64,000 nt of DNA from NCBI RefSeq assembly GCF_015223055.1, contig NZ_JADFBX010000006.1, positions 278,171-342,170 on the forward strand, in the 5' to 3' direction. Below, piece after piece: positions 53,366 through 62,508 of the stretch. This stretch comes from Pedobacter sp. MC2016-24. Lineage in GTDB: Bacteria; Bacteroidota; Bacteroidia; Sphingobacteriales; Sphingobacteriaceae. Under the pieces are notes generated by a model that saw nothing but the letters and a program-made list of their open reading frames with translations, made no database searches and had not been told where the DNA came from. Every line of letters begins with the position of its first letter. Positions within the stretch are counted from its first letter, which is position 1. The translations under genes and the position numbers were made by a program.

Positions 53366-53980
53366 ATGGCAATTAACCTTCAAAAAGGACAAAGAATTAG
53401 TCTTGAAAAAAGTAATGGAAGCAAACTTCAAAGTATTTGCGTAGGTATCAACTGGGGCGCGATAGAGAAAAAAGGCATGTTTGGTTTTGGTAAAACCAAG
53501 GAAGCTGTAGATCTGGACGCCAGTTGTGCTTTGTACAATGAAAATAAACAACTCACTGAAGTAGTTTACTTTGGTAACCTGGGCTCTAAGGATGGCTCGG
53601 TTAGACACAGTGGCGATGATTTAACAGGCGACATGGGTGGAGATGATGGATTGGACAACGAAGTGATCACACTTGATTTTTCACGTTTAAATCCTGGGGT
53701 AAACTATGTAGCTTTCGTATTGAATAGCTTTAGAGGTCATGATTTTGGTACCATACCATTCGCTTCTATTCGTATTTATGAGGGAACTCCTAAACGTGTA
53801 AATGAAGTTTTTGCAACCTATGACATTGCAAACGGATCTAATTTTGCAGGTCATGTGTCTATGGTTATGGGTGTTTTTTACAAGAAAAACGGTGAATGGA
53901 AATTTAATGCAATCGGTGAGCCAACTAAGGATAAAAAACTAGAAGAGACTGTTAAAACAGTGACCCAAAGCTATTTGTAA
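53366..53980 (+). CDS. TerD-family protein (second)
   Basis: A 204-aa paralogue of the preceding TerD, sharing the start MAINLQKGQR and the core VDLDASCAL, SGDDLTGDMGGDDGLDNEVI and FAGHVSMVMGVFYKKNGEWKF. It carries an inserted loop GMFGFGKTKE before the first acidic site and a charged C-terminal tail, as in TerZ/TerD-like variants. Both Ca-binding regions are intact. Heteromeric action with the first copy is likely, since most Ter systems have at least two such proteins. Confidence 0.95.
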   Translation: MAINLQKGQRISLEKSNGSKLQSICVGINWGAIEKKGMFGFGKTKEAVDLDASCALYNENKQLTEVVYFGNLGSKDGSVRHSGDDLTGDMGGDDGLDNEVITLDFSRLNPGVNYVAFVLNSFRGHDFGTIPFASIRIYEGTPKRVNEVFATYDIANGSNFAGHVSMVMGVFYKKNGEWKFNAIGEPTKDKKLEETVKTVTQSYL

Positions 53981-54007
53981 CTGCTGATTTGACTAATTAA
54001 CTAAATT

Positions 54008-55108
54008 ATGGAAACAAACCAAAATGAGCTGGAACCAGCTGCGGGCACTTTAAAGCTGGATAAGGAAGGTAATGTCAATATGGCTGTGATTACGCTTGAG
54101 GACCAGAAGAAGTATCAGGAAATCAGTAAATCGCTGGAACCATCAGACGTAAACTCCATTCTGAATTATGGTATAGAGGCCCAGAACTCGATGGAGAAGT
54201 ACAGTAATGACTTTCTATCTTCTGTGCGCACATACAACAGCGGTGAGGTTGGTGGATTAATCAATGAATTGCTGACCGAGCTGAATTATATTGACGTGAA
54301 TGAACTGGAGCAAAGCGGCTTTAAATCATTTATTTCTAAAATACCTTTTCTTAAGAATCTGGTTGTTGACGTTAAAAAACTGTTTCAGAAATACGATGTG
54401 GTGGTCAACAACATCGATAAGATCACCAATAAGGTTAAGGCTGGACGTTTAAACTCGATCAAAGACAACAGTTCGCTGCAAACGATGTTTGACAGCAATG
54501 TAGGCTATATCCATCAAATGGAGGATCTGATCATCTCGGGGCAACTGAAATACGATGAACTGACGCTTAAGCTTGCTGAAATGGAAGGAAGACCTGCTGA
54601 TTATCAGGATTACGAAATTGCAGATTTAAGGGATTTTACCAGCAGGCTGGACAAACGTTTGGCTGATATGAAAATCGTGCGTTTCATTATGATCCAGTCT
54701 CTGGCACAAATCAGGGTGGTGCAAAACAACAATACTTCCATTGCCGAAAAAGCACAGTCTATTGTATCTACGACCATTCCAGTGTGGAAAAATCAGCTCA
54801 CTATCGCTGTTGCCTTACAAAGGCAAAAAGCAAATGTGGAGATGCAGAAGAAGATTTCGGACACGACCAATACCATTTTGCAGAAAAATGCAGAGATGCT
54901 GAAACAAAACAGTATTGACGTGGCGAGAGAAAACGAAAAAACAGTCGTATCTTTGGATACGCTTAAACGGACTACCCAGTCGCTGATCGAAACATTGAAC
55001 GAAGTGAAGAAAATTCATGAAGATGGTGCACAGAGCAGGAGGGTGCTGGATGGCGAATTGAAAACTTTGGAAGCTGAATTGAAGAAAAACGTTACCAGAG
55101 TTAATTAA
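54008..55108 (+). CDS. telA: TelA-type toxic anion resistance protein
   Basis: A 366-aa, largely helical coiled-coil protein of the TelA (toxic anion resistance) family. Features include the IPFLKNLVVDVKKLFQKYDVV segment near 115, GRPADYQDYEIADLRDFTSRL near 197 and, near the end, a long coiled coil from about 255 to 360 (LTIAVALQRQKANVEMQKK onward). TelA proteins commonly sit with TerD/TerC. The molecular role is not known; a membrane-linked scaffold is often supposed. It lies 27 nt after terD. Confidence 0.92.
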   Translation: METNQNELEPAAGTLKLDKEGNVNMAVITLEDQKKYQEISKSLEPSDVNSILNYGIEAQNSMEKYSNDFLSSVRTYNSGEVGGLINELLTELNYIDVNELEQSGFKSFISKIPFLKNLVVDVKKLFQKYDVVVNNIDKITNKVKAGRLNSIKDNSSLQTMFDSNVGYIHQMEDLIISGQLKYDELTLKLAEMEGRPADYQDYEIADLRDFTSRLDKRLADMKIVRFIMIQSLAQIRVVQNNNTSIAEKAQSIVSTTIPVWKNQLTIAVALQRQKANVEMQKKISDTTNTILQKNAEMLKQNSIDVARENEKTVVSLDTLKRTTQSLIETLNEVKKIHEDGAQSRRVLDGELKTLEAELKKNVTRVN

Positions 55109-55117
55109 TTTTAACAG

Positions 55118-56080
55118 ATGGATGAACGCCGTGCATATATTTTAAAGGAATCGAACACAGAGATTAGCCGCCTGCAGCTACTCTCTGTGTTTTTTGATGA
55201 AGAGGCGGTGTATAAAATCTTTTTAAGAAGCCAGGTTATTCACCATCTTTTTGAAAGTAACGAAGAGTTGGATATTGATAAACTGGAGCTTTTTCATGTT
55301 CAGTTTACTTCGAGTGTCATTGAGCTGTTGCGGAAGATTAAAAAAAACAATGAAAAGAATGTGAGCCTCATTTACGATGAGATTCACATGAATGAGGAAT
55401 TGATTGAGCAAATGAACAGTTCTGCGTATACAGAACAGAATTTCAACCTGGACAAACAACGCCAAACCTTAAAGATCAATTTATCCCTGAGGAAATTGTT
55501 TGACGTGTTGTCAGATCACAGTTCTGAATTTCCTTTTTCAAAAAATATCAATTCGTTCAGCTCACGATATGCTAAGGATTTTTACTACAGCATCACCCCG
55601 GATGAACTGGGTCAGTTGATCCGTTACGATCCGAAGGATATGTACGTTGATGTCCATGCCAGTATAGAACGTAAATTAATGGGCTTACTTTGTAAACATG
55701 ATTTTAAAACTACGTTTTTTTACGGCCTGAAATCTGGCCAGCTGATTATTGAGGTCTACAAATTTTTGGATATTGACCGGTATTTCCTGTTCTTTCCAAG
55801 CAGAAATTTATTTCTTTTTTGCGATTTATCCATCCTAAAGGATGTGGATTGGACGACCAATTTATCTGAAAAAGGTAAAATCATCCAAGAGTTATCCTAT
55901 AAGAATGATCAGTTGGAAAGTAGCGCGGCCGCACTAAAAACCTATATTCCTAAAGAAATCATCAGTTTGCTGGAAGAAAACTATCTGAAAATATCTGACC
56001 TTAATTTCCTGGAACATCTGAATAATTTTGATGTACAGGCTAATATTTTAAAAGCAATGCTTAAAACCGATCTTTTTTAG
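55118..56080 (+). CDS. Unrecognised protein of the Ter operon
   Basis: A 320-aa soluble protein without signal peptide or membrane helix, which I cannot place in a family. The first 150 residues are helical and charged (IELLRKIKKNNEKNVSLIYD, LDKQRQTLKINLSLRKLFDVL). The middle (165-260) is mixed with aromatic strands (IEVYKFLDIDRYFLFFPSRN). The end is helical and ends KAMLKTDLF. It lies 9 nt after telA and 45 nt before terC, so it is surely part of the operon. It could be a TelA partner, an adaptor to the membrane, or an effector specific to this lineage. Confidence 0.8.
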   Translation: MDERRAYILKESNTEISRLQLLSVFFDEEAVYKIFLRSQVIHHLFESNEELDIDKLELFHVQFTSSVIELLRKIKKNNEKNVSLIYDEIHMNEELIEQMNSSAYTEQNFNLDKQRQTLKINLSLRKLFDVLSDHSSEFPFSKNINSFSSRYAKDFYYSITPDELGQLIRYDPKDMYVDVHASIERKLMGLLCKHDFKTTFFYGLKSGQLIIEVYKFLDIDRYFLFFPSRNLFLFCDLSILKDVDWTTNLSEKGKIIQELSYKNDQLESSAAALKTYIPKEIISLLEENYLKISDLNFLEHLNNFDVQANILKAMLKTDLF

Positions 56081-56125
56081 CATTTTTAAGCAATTGTATC
56101 ACAAAGAATAATTTATAAATAAAAG

Positions 56126-57118
56126 ATGGATAATATGATTAATCATCCCGGTGTGATCATCGGGTTTGCAGTATTGGTAACAGTGATGTTGCTCTTAGAT
56201 TTGGGCGTGTTTAATAAAAAGGTTCACGCGGTAACCAGTAAAGAAGCCGCGATTTGGTCTGTGGTATGGATCAGTTTATCTATGGCTTTTAGCGGGGTGA
56301 TTTACCTGACTTCCGGATTTGAAAAATTTACCCAGTTTCAGTCGGCCTATTGGATTGAGAAAGCCCTTTCTGTAGACAATCTTTTTGTATTTATTTTGGT
56401 TTTTGGTTTCTTCAAAGTACCGAAGGAACTTCATCATAAAGTGCTTTTTTGGGGCATTATCGGAGCTTTATTGTTCCGTGCCATCTTTATTTTTGCCGGT
56501 GTCGGATTAATTAACCTGACCTACCTGCCTGATATGGTTCTGTTTGGTCATCACATGAGCATCAACGTGATCTTGTTGTTATTTGGCCTGTTCCTGATTT
56601 ATGCAGGTATTAAATCGTGGTTTGCAAGTGACGATGACGATGAAGAGAAAGACTTTAGTAAAAGTGCTGGTGCCCGTCTGATCTATAAGTTTTTTAAAGT
56701 AAGTAAGGAATTTGATGGTGGTAAATTTTTTACGGTAGAGAACGGTGTTAAACTGGCAACGCCTTTATTGGTTGTTGTTGCGGTAATCGAATTCACAGAT
56801 TTACTTTTTGCAGTAGACTCAATTCCGGCGATTTTTGCGATTGCACCTGATGATCCGCTAATCTTATATACGTCTAACATTTTTGCGATCTTAGGTTTAA
56901 GGGCTTTATATTTCTTACTGGCTAATTTCATTCATATGTTTAGTTTGTTGAAATACGGATTGGCCATTATTTTAACCTTTATCGGTGTGAAAATGGTGAT
57001 TGCTCCATTGTATCACATTTCTTCACCTTTGTCTTTGTCGATCGTAGGAGGTGTGTTGATTCTGTCGGTAATTGCTTCGTTAATTTTTGCACCTAAAAAG
57101 GAAGAACAAGAAAGTTAA
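56126..57118 (+). CDS. terC: TerC-family integral membrane protein
   Basis: A 330-aa protein with about nine transmembrane helices. The two family motifs are present: EKALSVDNLFVFILVF near 77 and EFTDLLFAVDSIPAIFAI near 222, each with the Asp thought to bind metal within the membrane. An acidic loop DDDDEEKDFSK lies between the halves. TerC/Alx proteins are linked to manganese export and to membrane metal-sensing complexes with TerB/TerD. The last gene of the Ter operon, followed by a perfect 62-bp palindrome. Confidence 0.95.
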   Translation: MDNMINHPGVIIGFAVLVTVMLLLDLGVFNKKVHAVTSKEAAIWSVVWISLSMAFSGVIYLTSGFEKFTQFQSAYWIEKALSVDNLFVFILVFGFFKVPKELHHKVLFWGIIGALLFRAIFIFAGVGLINLTYLPDMVLFGHHMSINVILLLFGLFLIYAGIKSWFASDDDDEEKDFSKSAGARLIYKFFKVSKEFDGGKFFTVENGVKLATPLLVVVAVIEFTDLLFAVDSIPAIFAIAPDDPLILYTSNIFAILGLRALYFLLANFIHMFSLLKYGLAIILTFIGVKMVIAPLYHISSPLSLSIVGGVLILSVIASLIFAPKKEEQES

Positions 57119-57180
57119 AAATACTTTAACATAAAAAAAGCCTGGTCAATTGACCAGGCTTTTTTTATGTTAAAGTATTT
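57119..57180. terminator. Bidirectional terminator, 62-bp perfect palindrome
   Basis: The arms 57119-57149 and 57150-57180 are exact reverse complements with no spacer. The GC core AGCCTGGTCA is flanked by A7 and T7, so it makes a T-run hairpin terminator on both strands, between the convergent terC and ompA-like genes. The symmetry extends a further 14 bp beyond the T-tract. Confidence 0.92.
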
Positions 57181-57185
57181 CGGGA

Positions 57186-58532
57186 CTAGTATAAACTAAA
57201 CTCTACTCTACGGTTTTTCTGACGACCTTCAGCTGTTTTGTTTGAAGCGATAGGTTGGTTTGGACCGTAACCTGTTGCTTCGATGCGTGAAGCGTTAGCA
57301 CCTTGAGACACTAAATAAGCCTTGATAGATTCAGCTCTTTCTTTCGATAAACGTAAGTTTAAGGCCATTGAACCTGTATTATCTGTGTGACCAGCTAATT
57401 TCAAGCTAAAGTTTTTGTCTACCAATAAAGCAGCAACTTTATTCAAGGTAGCGTAAGATTTAGAACGGATGGTTGCTTTACCTAAGTCAAACTCTAAGTT
57501 TTTGATGGCTTCGTCAACTACTTTACGATCTGCTTCAGTTACTACAACTTTAGTTTCTTTGATCACTTCACGTTGAACTTTGATTGGGCAACCTGAACCA
57601 TCTACAACTGTACCTGATGCAGTACCAGGGCATTTGTCAAATTTGTTAGCTACACCATCGTTGTCATCGTCACCCATTTCCTGAGCATATTTAGCAGCCA
57701 TAGCTTCTCTGTCTCTTCTTGCGTTTTCTTCAGCTGTAGACAATGCTCTTCTTAAATCAGCACTTTCTTCTGCGCTCTGGTTACGTAAGTTAGCCAATGA
57801 GCTGTAGTTTTGTAATTGCGGTTTGTCTTTGCTTCCTAATGCAAACTCCAGACCGATGTGTCCGTAAGAGAATTTGTCATTTCTTGAACCAGAGTTAAAT
57901 CCGTCAAATTTATCAGATTTTACAAAGTTTACATCATAACCCATATCCAGGTTGATTCCTTTTGCAACACCCAATTTGAAACCTGCACCAACTGGTACAA
58001 ACCATCTTTCTTTGTAACCTTCATTAGCTGCGGCAGGTACGTTGGTAGTTGTAGCACCAGATACCATATAACCAGCACCAGCTTTAACGTAAGGAATCAG
58101 AATTGCATTTTCCTGGTTGATGTTGATGTTTGCAATGTTATATACAGCGGTAACGGCTGCAGACCAGTCGATTTTGGTGCTGTACTCAGAATTACCTAAA
58201 TAGGTATTGTTTCCGTTAGCATCAATACCGCTATAAGATCTTAATCCCTGAACTTTTCCCGCAAGGAAATCAGCTTGTAAACCTAAAGAAGGCAGGATTT
58301 GTTTCTTAACGAAAGCACCGTAACCGATGGTTTCTTTAGCGGTTTGAAAATCACGTTCTTTACCGTTAAATATTGTATTTTGGCTCAATACACCTCCGTG
58401 AATACCTACAGACCAGGTGCGGAATTCTTTTGGTGCAAATCTGCCTGTTGAAGGAGCGTCTTGTGCGAATAATTGCGATGAAGCTCCCACCAGGGCAACT
58501 ACCATTGCGGCTTTTGTAATGTTCGATTTCAT
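57186..58532 (-). CDS. OmpA-family outer-membrane protein
   Basis: A 448-aa precursor with signal peptide ending SQLFAQ. Residues 30-235 form an eight-strand barrel-like domain (FAPKEFRTWSVGIHGGVL to FSYGHIGLEFALG). A helical linker at 245-290 and a thrombospondin-type-3-like calcium loop (DDDNDGVANKFDKCPG) follow. The C-terminal OmpA peptidoglycan-binding domain (about 330-448) contains LAGHTDNTGSMALNLRLSKERAES. It anchors the outer membrane to the wall. Transcribed alone from the minus strand. Confidence 0.95.
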   Translation of the reverse strand: MKSNITKAAMVVALVGASSQLFAQDAPSTGRFAPKEFRTWSVGIHGGVLSQNTIFNGKERDFQTAKETIGYGAFVKKQILPSLGLQADFLAGKVQGLRSYSGIDANGNNTYLGNSEYSTKIDWSAAVTAVYNIANININQENAILIPYVKAGAGYMVSGATTTNVPAAANEGYKERWFVPVGAGFKLGVAKGINLDMGYDVNFVKSDKFDGFNSGSRNDKFSYGHIGLEFALGSKDKPQLQNYSSLANLRNQSAEESADLRRALSTAEENARRDREAMAAKYAQEMGDDDNDGVANKFDKCPGTASGTVVDGSGCPIKVQREVIKETKVVVTEADRKVVDEAIKNLEFDLGKATIRSKSYATLNKVAALLVDKNFSLKLAGHTDNTGSMALNLRLSKERAESIKAYLVSQGANASRIEATGYGPNQPIASNKTAEGRQKNRRVEFSLY

Positions 58533-58759
58533 TTTTCTTGTTATTTAGATATATGTATTTTCAGTTATTTAAATAGTACTGAACGACCAATCCATTGTAA
58601 TAATCCTGCCAAAGCCTATTTTAAAAAATAATATTTATTAATTAATTAGAAATCAGCAGATTATTGTAGCGTTTTAGCGCGCAAGAAAAAATGAAACCGT
58701 TATTTATATAAGCTTGTTAGTGTATAGTTTTTGCTACAATTTAGCTTTGGAAGCCAAAA

Positions 58760-60145
58760 TCACAATTCAAAAATTTCCCCTTTTTCAGGGATATTTACTG
58801 CGTAACCAGCGGATTTCAGTGCCTCTGATAAGCTGTTCAGGCTTTTTTCTTCTCCATGAACGAGAAATACCCGTTTCAATTTCAAAGGATCCTGTTGTTT
58901 AATGGTATTGACGAGGTCGGCATGGTCACCATGCCCGCTCAGCAAATCGGTTTGTTTTATGGTTGCATAAACCATCAGGTCGCGATGGCGTAAACGAACG
59001 ATGGGGTCGCCTCTAAGTAATCTGTTGCCCAGTGTTCCTTTAGCACAGTACCCAATAAATAAGATGGTGCAATAATAGTTTTGTATATTATAATATAGGT
59101 GATCCTGAATTCGTCCACCTTCAAGCATTCCAGCGGAGGAAATGATGATACAAGGTTCGTGATAATTGGAGATGGACAGGCTTTCGCGTTTATCGTGTAC
59201 GTAAGATAGCCCATCAAAATCGAACCTGTCGCCTTTATTGCTATAGAAATCCTGTGATTCTGCGTTTAAGAGCTGATGGTGTTTGCGATAAATATCTGTA
59301 GCAACTTCGGCCAGAGGACTGTCCACAAAAACCTTAACAGGTGGTAAAAGTTTTTCGGAGAATATCTTATTTAAGGAATATACCAGTGCTTGTGTACGAC
59401 CGATGCTAAATGCAGGTATAATTAAGCGGCCTGGAAATTTGATGCAGGTTTCATTTATGGTTTCTATCAGTTTATCCTGAAGGGTAGTCTCAGTACTGTG
59501 AAGACGACCGCCGTAGGTAGATTCAGATACAATATAGTCTACCTCAGGAATGATTTCCGGATCAACCAGAACCGGATAATTATGCCGGCCTATATCTCCG
59601 GTGAAAGCAATTCTTTTTTCTGTGCCCTGATCATTTATGGTTAAAACTATGGCTGCTGCGCCAAGTAAATGTCCGACTGGAATGAACGATAGACTAACAT
59701 CCGGACTCAGTTTAAATGTTTTATTAAAACCAATGGTCACGAACCTGTCTACAGTCTCCATGACATGCTTTTGAAGATAGAGTGGGGCAGGGCCAGACCT
59801 GGAGCGTTTGTTTCTGCCGCGTTTATTTTGTTTGTTGAGGAAGATATTGACAGAATCCAGGAGTAAAATTTCAGTGAGATCTGCAGTAGGTGGGGTACAT
59901 AAGATTTGACCTTCAAAACCCATTCGGATCAAGGTTGGTAAATTACCTGAATGATCGATATGCGCATGAGTCAGCAATACCACGTCGATTGTACCAGGAT
60001 CAAAAGGGAAATATTGGTTTTCTTCCTGGAAAGTATCTTTTTCATAGTCGAGCCCGCAATCAATCAGTATATTATAGTTGGATAACTGGAGCAGGTGCAT
60101 ACTTCCTGTTACCTGTTGCGCTGCTCCCCAAATGGTCAATTTCAT
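58760..60145 (-). CDS. MBL-fold beta-CASP hydrolase (RNA-processing type)
   Basis: A 461-aa cytoplasmic enzyme. The metallo-beta-lactamase zinc motifs are LLTHAHIDHSGNLP near 55, PVGHLLGAAA near 157 and FTGDIGRHNYPVL near 177. The beta-CASP insertion follows (SESTYGGRLH, PAFSIGRTQALVY), then IISSAGMLEGGRIQDHL and the final HGEEKSLNSL with motif C His. This is the layout of the RNase and 3'-processing-factor type hydrolases of bacteria and archaea. The usual substrate is RNA, but the role in Bacteroidota is not settled. A single gene with 127 bp of upstream intergenic DNA. Confidence 0.92.
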   Translation of the reverse strand: MKLTIWGAAQQVTGSMHLLQLSNYNILIDCGLDYEKDTFQEENQYFPFDPGTIDVVLLTHAHIDHSGNLPTLIRMGFEGQILCTPPTADLTEILLLDSVNIFLNKQNKRGRNKRSRSGPAPLYLQKHVMETVDRFVTIGFNKTFKLSPDVSLSFIPVGHLLGAAAIVLTINDQGTEKRIAFTGDIGRHNYPVLVDPEIIPEVDYIVSESTYGGRLHSTETTLQDKLIETINETCIKFPGRLIIPAFSIGRTQALVYSLNKIFSEKLLPPVKVFVDSPLAEVATDIYRKHHQLLNAESQDFYSNKGDRFDFDGLSYVHDKRESLSISNYHEPCIIISSAGMLEGGRIQDHLYYNIQNYYCTILFIGYCAKGTLGNRLLRGDPIVRLRHRDLMVYATIKQTDLLSGHGDHADLVNTIKQQDPLKLKRVFLVHGEEKSLNSLSEALKSAGYAVNIPEKGEIFEL

Positions 60146-60273
60146 CTATTTGTTTTATGTTTTAGTTGTCTTATATAGCTTTATTGGACCAGGAATTATA
60201 ATGTTAATCCACCGAAACTACATATGCTAAGTTATCTTAAAGTTCTCATTTTAATATAAATTGGATTCAAAAA

Positions 60274-61098
60274 TTATGGTTTGTCAGATTTTAACCAGTC
60301 GCCCCAGCTGGCTACGAGGTAGTTATAGTTTAAAATTTTGTTCGTATAACTACCGTCTATTATTTTCCAATCTTTTAATTCATTGATGAAGACCGGTTTT
60401 TCCAAACCTGCTTTTAAACTGGCTTGTGTATAGAAATCCTGCTTCTGGAGATGATCCGGACTACAGGCATTGAATGTATAGCCGTAAGCATTTTGCTTGA
60501 TGATCTGATACGTTAAGGAAATACAATCGTCAAGATGTATGAGGTTAACCGGTGCAGCACCATTAGGTATATTGGTTTTTCCGGCAAAGAATCTTCCAGG
60601 ATTCCGTCCTGGTCCGATTAATCCAGCAAACCTGAGTACCGTTGTTTGAAAACCTTCCTGTTCTTTTAGCAGCTGCTCTGCCGTCACTATGGCCTTTCCG
60701 GAATCTGTTACTGGTTTGACAAGCTCATCCTCATTTACGGACTTGTTGTGATCTCCATAAACGGCTGTAGAGCTGATGAAGATCACATTTTGTATGGTGC
60801 TACAATTTATTGCTTTAATGACCTGTTTGATCTTATCGACAAACAGATGTTGTTCTGATGCACTTTTTTTTGGTGGAATACTGATAATTAATACGTCGCT
60901 TTCAAAAAAGTCCGTGTCAATCTGCGCTTCGTTTACACCCAGGTCAAGCAAATGTGCAGCTATCCCTTCCTGATCCAATAGGTGTAATTTCGCCGGACTT
61001 GTAGTCGAACCCTTAACCAGGTATTTCTTTTCAATCAATAATTTAGCGAGTTCCAATCCGTACCAGCCGCAACCCAGTATGCTAATCTTTTGGTTCAT
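60274..61098 (-). CDS. NAD(P)-dependent epimerase/dehydratase-like protein, YeeZ type
   Basis: A 274-aa extended-SDR-like protein with an N-terminal Rossmann loop ILGCGWYGLELAKLL. The pattern G-C-G-W-x-G is a YeeZ-like variant. The conserved IFISSTAVYGDHNK region near 107 supplies the Tyr. The SDR catalytic Lys normally four residues after Tyr is not clearly in register (YGDHNK), so catalytic competence is uncertain. The rest follows the fold: TVLRFAGLIGPGRNPGRFF and PVNLIHLDDC. Substrate unknown. It lies upstream of the MBL gene on the same strand, with 128 bp between them. Confidence 0.82.
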   Translation of the reverse strand: MNQKISILGCGWYGLELAKLLIEKKYLVKGSTTSPAKLHLLDQEGIAAHLLDLGVNEAQIDTDFFESDVLIISIPPKKSASEQHLFVDKIKQVIKAINCSTIQNVIFISSTAVYGDHNKSVNEDELVKPVTDSGKAIVTAEQLLKEQEGFQTTVLRFAGLIGPGRNPGRFFAGKTNIPNGAAPVNLIHLDDCISLTYQIIKQNAYGYTFNACSPDHLQKQDFYTQASLKAGLEKPVFINELKDWKIIDGSYTNKILNYNYLVASWGDWLKSDKP

Positions 61099-61167
61099 CG
61101 GTTTGCCGGTTTATTTTAATCTTGTTTATCGTATTCAATAGTTTTTGGGCTAAAGATGTTACGGTTC

Positions 61168-61198
61168 AAAAAAAAAGAGGTAATGCAGTGCATACCTC
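61168..61198 (-). terminator. Intrinsic terminator of the cold-shock gene
   Basis: On the minus strand GAGGT/ATGCA pairs with TGCAT/ACCTC around a single centre base and one bulge (61177-61198), followed by nine T (A-run at 61168-61176). It starts 24 nt after the csp stop. Confidence 0.85.
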
Positions 61199-61221
61199 CC
61201 TTTGAATTGAGTAAATGATAA

Positions 61222-61428
61222 TTAGAGCAAAGTCACGTTTTGTGCCTCAGGACCTTTTTTACCATCATTTAATTCGAATTCTACACTGTCACCTTCATTC
61301 AGCTCTCTGAATGAATCACCTGCAATAGCAGAAAAGTGTACGAAAATATCTTTTCCTCCAGTTTCCGGAGTTATAAATCCAAATCCTTTTGCAGAATTAA
61401 ACCATTTAACTTTACCTGTTGTACGCAT
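61222..61428 (-). CDS. Cold-shock protein (CspA family)
   Basis: A 68-aa single-domain nucleic-acid-binding protein. RNP1 is KGFGFITP (near 14) and RNP2 is DIFVHFSAI (near 28), with the typical start GKVKWFNSAKGFG and an end at GPEAQNVTLL. It acts as an RNA chaperone. Upstream on the minus strand lies about 180 bp of AT-rich DNA, long enough for the structured leader common for csp messages, but I did not identify a cold-shock box. A terminator follows directly. Confidence 0.97.
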   Translation of the reverse strand: MRTTGKVKWFNSAKGFGFITPETGGKDIFVHFSAIAGDSFRELNEGDSVEFELNDGKKGPEAQNVTLL

Positions 61429-61610
61429 AATATCTTATATATTTCGGTGTGAAAGTAATCAATTGATTATTAATATCAAAATCGATCCATTCTCTTGAAG
61501 ATATCGGAAAAATAAAATCTGAATACTAGAAAATAAAACATTTATCATGTTTTAGCGTTAATTATCTACATAAATAAATCATCTGAAACCCAATATAAAG
61601 GAGAGGAGTA

Positions 61611-61814
61611 ATGGGAAAGCATCATAAATTGAAAGTAAAGACAAATTTAGAGGAGTCTGATAATCTTGGTCTTGACGCCGATCAGTCTTCGTATGGCAGT
61701 TCAAAATTGGCATTAAATGATGACAATGAACGGATATCTGGCAATGCAGATGGAGAAAATGACAATAAGGTTTACGATGATCATGATCGTTTTTCTCCGT
61801 TGGAAGATAAATAA
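61611..61814 (+). CDS. Small acidic hypothetical protein
   Basis: A 67-aa polar protein, Lys-rich at the start (MGKHHKLKVKTNLEE) and Asp/Asn/Glu-rich afterwards, with no hydrophobic core, so probably disordered. A strong purine-rich ribosome-binding site AAAGGAGAGGAG lies just before the ATG, which is unusual for this phylum and supports the start. It lies 50 nt upstream of the glycine-zipper lipoprotein and may share its message. No family recognised. Confidence 0.6.
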   Translation: MGKHHKLKVKTNLEESDNLGLDADQSSYGSSKLALNDDNERISGNADGENDNKVYDDHDRFSPLEDK

Positions 61815-61864
61815 CTGGCTTGCAATTTGCAGGTAATAGATGATACACATTAAAAATCAGAAAG

Positions 61865-62344
61865 ATGAAACCTATATTTTCAATATTAATAGTGACCGGC
61901 GGATTGTTGTCTGCTTGTACAAACCACGCAAAAGAAGAAGCTTTGATTAAACAACAAGCTATTGTTGCGGTTAGGGATAGCATAAAATTAGACAGTTTCA
62001 AAAAGGCCGAAGTACAGAAAAAAGAGGATGCCAGAATTGCAGCCCAGGTCAAGGTAGAGAAAGAGGCTGCTTTAAAAGAGCAAAAAAGAACTTTGTTACT
62101 TTCAGAGCGAAGCGAAGCCGCGAATGCGAGTTCTGCATCCAGTACCCCGGCTAAGAAAAAAGGATGGAGTTCTGCTGCCAAAGGCGCAGTTATAGGCGCA
62201 GGTGCAGGTGCTTTAGGCGGTGTGATCATTGATAAGAAAAAAGGCAGAGGAGCCATTATAGGTGGCGTTGTTGGCGCTGGTACAGGCTACTTGATTGGAC
62301 GTGGTCAGGATAGGAAATCCGGCCGTGTGCAATCTAAAAATTAG
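61865..62344 (+). CDS. Glycine-zipper lipoprotein (YMGG-like)
   Basis: A 159-aa lipoprotein (Cys after GGLLSA). Residues 25-85 are a charged helix rich in Lys/Glu/Ala. Residues about 98-148 contain two glycine-zipper hairpins, AVIGAGAGALGGVIID and AIIGGVVGAGTGYLIGRG, of the YMGG-like type that insert in or lie on the outer membrane. It ends in a basic tail. Such proteins are often induced under osmotic or envelope stress, but nothing here shows regulation. Confidence 0.85.
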   Translation: MKPIFSILIVTGGLLSACTNHAKEEALIKQQAIVAVRDSIKLDSFKKAEVQKKEDARIAAQVKVEKEAALKEQKRTLLLSERSEAANASSASSTPAKKKGWSSAAKGAVIGAGAGALGGVIIDKKKGRGAIIGGVVGAGTGYLIGRGQDRKSGRVQSKN

Positions 62345-62508
62345 TTTAATATAATTAAACTATTAAGTTATTCTTATTCGATATGGTTTTTTAGCTGTCT
62401 AAATAAATTGTTTTACAATTTATCGATATTCTTAAAACAATATTTGTAAATATTTCGTATGTTCGTTTACGATAAAGCTAACGTATTTCTAGAATTACAA
62501 ATGCAGCA

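Noticed and set aside
51274..57118. Reading the Ter operon as a mobile tellurite-resistance island
   Set aside because: No integrase, tRNA, direct repeats or composition break was seen at its edges; it looks like normal chromosome.
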